This document shows, one piece after another, positions 15,782 through 21,881 of a stretch of DNA of 21,881 nt (position 1 is the first letter of the stretch; each line of letters begins with the position of its first letter). The position numbers were made by a program, and so were the translations under genes. This DNA comes from a virus: IMG/VR virus record IMGVR_UViG_3300042298_002143, positions 1 to 21,881 of that record. The stretch is one strand, 5' to 3'. The notes under the pieces are model-generated. The model searched no databases. It had not been told where the DNA came from and saw only the letters and a program-made list of their open reading frames with translations.

Positions 15782-18700
15782 ATGAGTAATCTCGATACTT
15801 CAGAGGAAGTAATCTTTGAACTGTTGGTGATGTTGAAATTCCTGCAAGACCATTATTGTAAACTATAAATGATTTTGGATCTGCTCTATTTAATTGACTA
15901 ATTCTACCCCAACTATATTCACCATAAAAACTGCTAAATCCAAATCCTGAAAGTCCATTATAACTTGTTAAACTTACAGTTACTTTAGCAACATAAGTAA
16001 GTCCAATTCCAGGAACTCCAGTCTGTGCAATAGAAACTGCAGCTACTTCATAAATATTATCAATAAATGTACTACCAAGTCCAACTATAGTGCCATCTGA
16101 TCGACGTGATGTGACACCTTTACCAACATTAGAATTGAAAACCTTAAAATAGTAACCAGTTTGAATTCCACTCACTCCAGTAGTTGCAATTCCGACAGAA
16201 TTAATATTTAAATCTCTTAAGAATGAGTTTGTAGGAATAAACAAGTCAAGAATAATTCCAGTTGAAGCAACTCCAACTGATGTTGTTTTAATTCCAGTAA
16301 TAACTCCAAAGTCGCCCGAATATACAACATTTGTAATCAATTCACTAGTTACTGATGGAAATTCAATCAAAACTTGTGGTGGATTTGTTGAAGTATATCC
16401 ACTACCAGAATTTACAACACTGATAGAAGTTACTATACCGCTGGTTATAGATGCTGATCCAGAAGCCCTAAATGTAGTTCCAAGTCCGACTGGATTTGAA
16501 ATCGTTACTTCTGGTGCGGTAGAATATCCCTTTCCACCATTACTAATAACAATTGAAGAAATTGTACCTGCAGCAGATACGACAGCGGTTGCAGCAGCGG
16601 CCACTAAAGTATCTTGAGATGTTATGATTACTTTCTTTGGATCAGTATTCGCAAAAGCATATTCATTAGCACTATCAAAAAATGTCTTGACACTCTCTAC
16701 AAAAATTACAGAGGAAGTAACTCCAACACTTTGAATAATATTTGTAGTCGGTTGAATAACTGGTTCGTAAAGAACTCTATTTTTTCCAATTTCAACTCCA
16801 TCAATAATTTTATCTTGAGTTTGATAACATAACGTAACTGGTCTAATTAGACTTTGATTTAAACTAAGACCTGGATTAAAATAGGTATTTGTTTTGGCAT
16901 TATTGCTGGAAAGAATCTCAGATACTATTCTTTCATTTTCAATTTGATCAATAGTATCACCAATTATAGTCAGTCCATCTCCAACTTCAATTGGTTCTAT
17001 AATATCAACAAAAGTTACATCAACTTCACCATTACCTTTATAGAAAAGAATCTTTGAAGTATCCTCTGGTTTTGGTGGTTCTGGGAAAGTTATTGAACTT
17101 CCTCCAGAAAATAGATATCCCTTTCCAGGAACTTGTAAAATATCATTAATGAAAACCAATAATGTGGATTGAATATCAATTCCAGAACCAACTCTAGCTC
17201 TAATAGAAGTTAAAGTATCATTAATTTTTAGTGGGAACACCGTGGTCTCACCATCAAATAGCGAATCAAAAGGATCTATTACTTGAAGATCTCCGATAGA
17301 TAATCCAGAGAAACTATCTGTGAAAGTTCTATCAACAGTAATTTGGAACTCACTGAATGTTAGGGCAATATTTGTAGGAATTCCTACAGTTCCTCCGACT
17401 CCAACAGTAAGAATTTGTCCTTGACCATAAGAATATCCAGTATTTTTAATTTCAAAAGTGATTACGCTTGATCCTTGGCCAACGACAATATCAACGGTTG
17501 CTCCACTTCCAAATCCAGTTGGAGATGAAGAACTATAAACTAAAGGAATATTACTATATGATAATGGAGCATCAATAACAACTAATGGAGGATTTGATGA
17601 AGTATATCCAACACCGGGGTTTGTAATTGCAATACTCACAATTCTACCTTTATTTGTTGTAGACGTTCCAATTGATGCAACACCAACATAAGTAATATTT
17701 GGAGTTCCTGTACTTTGTGTGATAACTCCAACTCGAACCGTTGGTTGAGATCCTGATCTATATCCAGAACCACTATTTCCAATACTAATAGATTGAATAG
17801 TTCCAGCCACAGAAACAATGGCCGTTCCTCCAGCACTTACTAGTGGTTGATAACCAAATCCAGCAGTAGATCCAACTGAAACAATAATACCAGATCTTGG
17901 TAAAGATGTTGCATTAATATCATAAGATTGAGTTTGAGTTCCTGTGAAAGTAATTGAAGTAATACCAGCAGACTCAGAAAGGTCATAATTTCCAGAAACT
18001 AAAACTGATCCTGTGGATCTTTCTGGACCTTGGAAAATTTGATTTACTAAGACGATTGCATTTGATGTGCTAATTCCAGTAATATTGGATCCCTCAGACT
18101 TTAATGTAAAAACACTATTCGAACCATTAAATGATCCAGAAATGTCATCAAAAACTTTATTATAAAAATAAGTATCATCAACTGAGTTGACATTACCTGA
18201 TTTTAAGAAAACTCTTCCACTAAACGTAGATCCAGTAATCAATCCAACATAATCTTGTTCATCTCCTCTATCAGATACACTAGTAAATGGAACTTGTCCA
18301 TATGGAGCAGTTGAGAAATAAATGGTATTATTATCAATATTATAATTTCCGTTCAGTTTTGTAATAAGACTACCAGTGCTATGCGTACTAATTCCAGTTC
18401 CCAACCATCCTCGTTGAACAATTGCAACATTTGTAGATCCATATCCAAGAGTTTCAATTAACATAATTTCATTACCAATTTTTATCATATCCCCGGTAAA
18501 GAATGATGTAATTCCAGATAATGTCACTAAATTGGTTATTTCTCCAACAAAACTAGAAGTTATCGTTGTAACTGCTGTAGATACGATAGGAGACTGAATA
18601 ACGTTATCGATTGATATTAAAGTTTTTGCATTTTGTTTTTTAGATCTGAAGACGTGTGAAGTTCCAATTCCAACACTCGTAATATCAAATGTTACTGCTG

Positions 18701-21700
18701 GTGTTGATAAAGCATCAGCTGCAGATTTTGCAAATTTTGCGTATAAGTTATCAGATTTGACAGCATATATGGTTCTTGGAAGTTTATCGGTTGTTCCTAC
18801 ACCAACGGAAGTGGTTGCGATTCCAATAGCATTAATTGAGGTTGTGTCTGATGAAGTATATTCATAAGAAATTTCTTCTCCAGTTACAAAGAAATGTCCA
18901 GGAATTTTAACTGCGTTTAAACTTAAATCAACAATACTAGAATCAGATCCTAATGCATATCTTTCAAAAATTGGGAGTTGATTGCTTGTAAGATTAAATT
19001 CTTTTTTCGTGGAAACTAAAGTTCCTTCATAAGATCCATTTCCAGAAGCAATCGATGCATTATTCAATGATATTTCTCTGGTAAAATTATTTCCTTCAGA
19101 TGAATGAACCGACTGCTGGAAGACTCTTACTTGTGCTTCAATGTTTGCATTTGGAGTAAAGTGTAGTCGGGTGTTATCTCCAACTCTTTCAATTGTAAAA
19201 CTTCCAAGATCTCCGTCTGTTTGTACAAATCCAAATTCTGACACATAAGCATTTGATTGATTTTTAAGAGAAACTAACTCAGACATTTGATATTGTTGAT
19301 TTGTCAAGTCCTCAACAACTGCAATATAGTATGCAGCATCTCCAGTTAATGAAAATTCAGAAACCGTAGAAACTCCTGGTGCTGTTGATGAAGCAATACT
19401 TGTCAATGTTGAGGTAAGGAAACTATCATACATGACAGTTGTTCCCACTCCAACTGCAGATGAATTTGCAATTGAAACGCGAACAGTATTTACAAAGTGT
19501 GCTGTAGATAATCCAACATCTGGAGTTAAATCAATGTTTAAATTGGATCCAGACAAATACGCATTGTATGTTCCAATTCCTGGTGAACTGAAAGAAGATA
19601 AGTTACCAGTTGTTAACTGCCCATATTCTAAGAACTCTACATCAGTTCCATTATGGAGAACGCTAATTTCATCGACTTCATAGAAAGAACCATCTGTTGC
19701 TCCAATTACAACATAAACTTTAGAAGCCCTATACGTAGATGCAATTCCAACAATTGTAGTTGCAGTGCTAACACCAACAGGAATCGTTACAGTTGAAGAT
19801 TTAATATTGACAATATTTCCAAGGTTATACTCTCCAGTAGATGTAACAACATCGGAAACATTAATACTTGAAAATGAAATATCATAATTATTTTCTTCTG
19901 TAAAAACTGGATAAAATACTAAAGCTCCTTCAGTACCAGCGATACTAAAATCAAAGGTTCCCAAATCATCTTGATTGAAAATTTTTCCATATTGATTCAA
20001 ATAACCAAAATTATTGTCGTGAAGTAATGATGTCAATAGTACTTGATTTTGTTCTGGTAAAACTAAATCTCTTACAAATGTAATATATTTTCTATAACGA
20101 TTATCGGATAATGTAAATGCGTCAATCGTTGAAAACGGAGTTGATCTAGGATTACTATTAAATTGTGGAGAAAGATCATCAATATTAAGAACCCTATTTC
20201 CAACCGACTCAAAATAATCTTGTAGAATCGCTGAATTGAAGTTAATTTGATTTGAGGCAAATCTATTACTAACAAAAATATTATTTTCTGTTACAAGATC
20301 AAAATCTGATATACAGTGAGTATCGATTGTAGAATCCAATTCGGCCAAAGTGGCAATTTCCATTTCTGCGGTTGTTCCAATTCCAATTGAATCTGGAGAA
20401 GATACAACTTGAAGATCTGCAAATTTTTTAAATCCTGCGGGGTGATTTAAATCATCTACTACATCATCCCAGTCACTAAATGGAGTATTTGTTTTGATAG
20501 AATATGAAAAATATTGATAGTAATCATTATCTGCAATTTTTTGAAGATCATTATTTAAAAATCCGGTTTGCTGTTGCCAACCTTTTTTAACTATTGAATT
20601 TGATTTGACATTATAGATTGAATCAAAACTAATTACTCGATTAATTACGGCCTCAGTTTTAGAAGATTCACCGACTAAAGTATCACCTTGCACAAATCCT
20701 TGATTTGTAGAGACTCTTACGGTATTATTATTTTCATCCCAATTTTCTATAACTCCACTGGATGATTGTGAAAATACATTTTCTCCATCAAAAAATTCAT
20801 TTCTTTGATACTCAATTGAAAATGATGGAAGATCTCTTTCCGCAATTATTCTTCCTGCAGAATTAATTGGATCATAGTTTCCTGGAATTTCTGTTAAAGA
20901 TAGTCTTCCAGTTAAGTTATAGGAAACCGTTGCTCCAATTCCACCAATATTTGGATCTATATTGACAATTGTAAAGGACTCATATCCATAGGCTTCTGAA
21001 TTATATCCTTTGGCAGTCGATCCAATACCAACACTAATATTTTCAATTAAAATTTTATCTCCAATTGCAAAGGGGAAATCTGCGACATTACTAAAACTGG
21101 ATCCAAGTGTTACGACAACATCTTTACTTGCAGAAATAAATCTAATCGTACTGATTCCAACACCATTACTATTGTTTATTGGAAAAACTATTGAAGTTTC
21201 TTTATTGACAGATCTTGAATTTTTTAGAATAGAAACTTGAGTATCTCCAAGATTATATTCTAAATCAACACCTTGATCAATTTCTCTTGTTAAACGATCA
21301 ATAACAATTAAGTCTGGTGCTACAATATAGTTTCTTCCAACTGAAGTAACTCCTATGGATTTAATTGAAAATAAATTGTTTACTTCTAAAATTTCTGGAA
21401 TTTTTGCTGTTGGCCTTAAACTTAAATCTGAAGGATAGTCAAATCCAATATCTTGAATTTCAACTCTATTAATAGACCCAATACCAGTGCCATATGGAAC
21501 TAAAACTGCATTTGTTCCAATACCTGTTGTTATTGATTCAATATATGGAAGAGTTCTATATGATAGACCTTTTGATTTTAATTTTGCTTGATGAATTGGA
21601 CCATAAGCAGTTCCGGATGTAGTTTGATATTTCAATTCCCCATTGGAGGATGAATAACTTGATGCCTCTGGATAACTTAAAATTGTATATGCAAATTGAG

Positions 21701-21881
21701 TAGATGATGTAGAAACAATCTCATAGGTTCCAGAATATAAACTTGTTACAACTCCAGGAAGAACTGAAACTTTAACAGAATCTCCTATTTCAAGTCCATG
21801 AGTTGCAGCAAGAGAAACTGTGACTAAATTTCTAGTCGTTGTTCCTTTTAAAGTATTTTGATAGTTTGTAGTAAAACTATG
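15777..21881 (-). CDS. Giant virion structural protein in the gp7 position (5' end outside window, at least 2034 aa)
   Basis: The frame is open to the right window edge. A TTG at 21633-21635 could be read as a start, but 82 further in-frame codons upstream (including HGLEIGDSVKVSVLPGVVTS) read as the same beta-rich protein. From the edge, visible residues 430-463 hold GWQQQTGFLNNDLQKIADND then YYQYFSYSIK, a segment familiar from cyanophage giant structural proteins. About 592-929 holds three tandem copies of a domain of about 120 residues. An RG-type module lies at 1127-1177, an FDDISGSFNG unit near 1243, a DPFDSLFDG unit near 1535, and five GxGY-type units lie between about 1360 and 1840. 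I find only two cysteines. It sits directly upstream of gene 8, the T4 gp7 slot, but I cannot show homology to gp7. A baseplate or fibre-attachment role is inferred. Confidence 0.88.
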   Translation of the reverse strand, partial: HSFTTNYQNTLKGTTTRNLVTVSLAATHGLEIGDSVKVSVLPGVVTSLYSGTYEIVSTSSTQFAYTILSYPEASSYSSSNGELKYQTTSGTAYGPIHQAKLKSKGLSYRTLPYIESITTGIGTNAVLVPYGTGIGSINRVEIQDIGFDYPSDLSLRPTAKIPEILEVNNLFSIKSIGVTSVGRNYIVAPDLIVIDRLTREIDQGVDLEYNLGDTQVSILKNSRSVNKETSIVFPINNSNGVGISTIRFISASKDVVVTLGSSFSNVADFPFAIGDKILIENISVGIGSTAKGYNSEAYGYESFTIVNIDPNIGGIGATVSYNLTGRLSLTEIPGNYDPINSAGRIIAERDLPSFSIEYQRNEFFDGENVFSQSSSGVIENWDENNNTVRVSTNQGFVQGDTLVGESSKTEAVINRVISFDSIYNVKSNSIVKKGWQQQTGFLNNDLQKIADNDYYQYFSYSIKTNTPFSDWDDVVDDLNHPAGFKKFADLQVVSSPDSIGIGTTAEMEIATLAELDSTIDTHCISDFDLVTENNIFVSNRFASNQINFNSAILQDYFESVGNRVLNIDDLSPQFNSNPRSTPFSTIDAFTLSDNRYRKYITFVRDLVLPEQNQVLLTSLLHDNNFGYLNQYGKIFNQDDLGTFDFSIAGTEGALVFYPVFTEENNYDISFSSINVSDVVTSTGEYNLGNIVNIKSSTVTIPVGVSTATTIVGIASTYRASKVYVVIGATDGSFYEVDEISVLHNGTDVEFLEYGQLTTGNLSSFSSPGIGTYNAYLSGSNLNIDLTPDVGLSTAHFVNTVRVSIANSSAVGVGTTVMYDSFLTSTLTSIASSTAPGVSTVSEFSLTGDAAYYIAVVEDLTNQQYQMSELVSLKNQSNAYVSEFGFVQTDGDLGSFTIERVGDNTRLHFTPNANIEAQVRVFQQSVHSSEGNNFTREISLNNASIASGNGSYEGTLVSTKKEFNLTSNQLPIFERYALGSDSSIVDLSLNAVKIPGHFFVTGEEISYEYTSSDTTSINAIGIATTSVGVGTTDKLPRTIYAVKSDNLYAKFAKSAADALSTPAVTFDITSVGIGTSHVFRSKKQNAKTLISIDNVIQSPIVSTAVTTITSSFVGEITNLVTLSGITSFFTGDMIKIGNEIMLIETLGYGSTNVAIVQRGWLGTGISTHSTGSLITKLNGNYNIDNNTIYFSTAPYGQVPFTSVSDRGDEQDYVGLITGSTFSGRVFLKSGNVNSVDDTYFYNKVFDDISGSFNGSNSVFTLKSEGSNITGISTSNAIVLVNQIFQGPERSTGSVLVSGNYDLSESAGITSITFTGTQTQSYDINATSLPRSGIIVSVGSTAGFGYQPLVSAGGTAIVSVAGTIQSISIGNSGSGYRSGSQPTVRVGVITQSTGTPNITYVGVASIGTSTTNKGRIVSIAITNPGVGYTSSNPPLVVIDAPLSYSNIPLVYSSSSPTGFGSGATVDIVVGQGSSVITFEIKNTGYSYGQGQILTVGVGGTVGIPTNIALTFSEFQITVDRTFTDSFSGLSIGDLQVIDPFDSLFDGETTVFPLKINDTLTSIRARVGSGIDIQSTLLVFINDILQVPGKGYLFSGGSSITFPEPPKPEDTSKILFYKGNGEVDVTFVDIIEPIEVGDGLTIIGDTIDQIENERIVSEILSSNNAKTNTYFNPGLSLNQSLIRPVTLCYQTQDKIIDGVEIGKNRVLYEPVIQPTTNIIQSVGVTSSVIFVESVKTFFDSANEYAFANTDPKKVIITSQDTLVAAAATAVVSAAGTISSIVISNGGKGYSTAPEVTISNPVGLGTTFRASGSASITSGIVTSISVVNSGSGYTSTNPPQVLIEFPSVTSELITNVVYSGDFGVITGIKTTSVGVASTGIILDLFIPTNSFLRDLNINSVGIATTGVSGIQTGYYFKVFNSNVGKGVTSRRSDGTIVGLGSTFIDNIYEVAAVSIAQTGVPGIGLTYVAKVTVSLTSYNGLSGFGFSSFYGEYSWGRISQLNRADPKSFIVYNNGLAGISTSPTVQRLLPLKYRDYSS
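17030..18155 (-). repeat. Two copies of a 'FDxxxxFDG/FNG' domain in the giant gp7-slot protein
   Basis: Copy one (about 17940-18155) has FDDISGSFNGSNSVFTL then AIVLVNQIFQGPERSTG. Copy two (about 17030-17280) has DPFDSLFDGETTVFPL then TLLVFINDILQVPGKGY and SSITFPEPPKPEDTSKI. The shared order is FD-x-x-x-x-F-(D/N)G-x-x-x-V-F-x-L, a variable turn, V-(L/F)-(V/I)-N-x-I-(F/L)-Q-x-P, and then a G-S-type strand and an I-T-F strand. They are separated by GxGY-type repeats. Confidence 0.75.
19095..20105 (-). repeat. Three tandem domain repeats of about 120 aa in the giant gp7-slot protein
   Basis: Three diverged copies lie in a row: about 19855-20105 (starts KYITFVRDLVLPEQNQ), 19456-19740 (starts KVYVVIGATDGSFYEVDE) and 19095-19345 (starts YYIAVVEDLTNQQYQMSE). 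Shared landmarks are an opening V/F-x-x-D or V-x-I strand, a hydrophobic-LHN or LKN turn, then EYG, QYG or EFG, then L-G/S-S/T-F, a hydrophobic turn, and a final L-x-F/L-x-P strand. The spacing between copies is about 365-395 bases. Confidence 0.8.

Noticed and set aside
21633-21635. TTG as the start of the giant gp7-slot gene
   Set aside because: The frame remains open for 82 more codons to the window edge and encodes sequence of the same character, so the true start is outside the window.
1-21881. CRISPR array, tRNA, mobile element, diversity-generating retroelement or metabolic gene
   Set aside because: No regular spaced repeats, tRNA-like cloverleaf, transposase, reverse transcriptase with template repeat, or enzyme motif was seen. 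All coding capacity on the minus strand reads as phage structural or packaging protein.

Overview
The window is a stretch of late structural genes from a T4-like marine myovirus. It most resembles T4-like cyanophages (Kyanoviridae type); a T4-like pelagiphage is the main alternative. This rests on gene order and on protein motifs compared from memory with T4 and cyanophage proteins. The DNA is AT-rich. Every credible gene lies on the minus strand, so the order of transcription runs from high to low coordinates. Genes are packed with overlaps or gaps of a few bases, and no gene-free stretch exceeds about 85 bases. I saw no tRNA, integrase, transposase, CRISPR array, toxin or metabolic gene.

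The layout in transcription order is as follows. A giant virion protein, cut by the right edge (at least 2034 residues), occupies the T4 gp7 slot. Baseplate wedge gp8 follows, then a 2502-residue DUF4815-type virion protein in the slot of T4 gp9 to gp12. Two small coiled-coil proteins come next, then neck proteins gp13 and gp14, the tail-completion/sheath-stabilising protein gp15, and the small terminase subunit gp16. In T4 the large terminase gp17 would follow. Here there is instead a cluster of small virion or fibre-type genes (107, 103, 453 and 61 residues), and then the first 82 codons of a second fibre-like protein cut by the left edge.

The products should work together late in infection. 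The giant proteins and gp8 would form the outer baseplate and fibre attachments. gp13 and gp14 close the portal of the filled head, gp15 caps the tail tube and sheath, and gp16 helps start DNA packaging. The left-hand cluster looks like adhesin or fibre parts. T4 late-promoter octamers (TATAAATA, or one mismatch) stand in front of several genes, and three of them overlap the stop codon of the preceding gene.

I found no wholly new system. The most interesting feature is modularity. The cores of gp8, gp14 and gp15 match T4, but each carries extra beta-rich inserts built from a few recurring motifs (a GxGY-P repeat, an RG-H module and a GExVxG module). The same motifs recur inside the two giant proteins. 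The gp7-slot protein also holds three tandem copies of a domain of about 120 residues.
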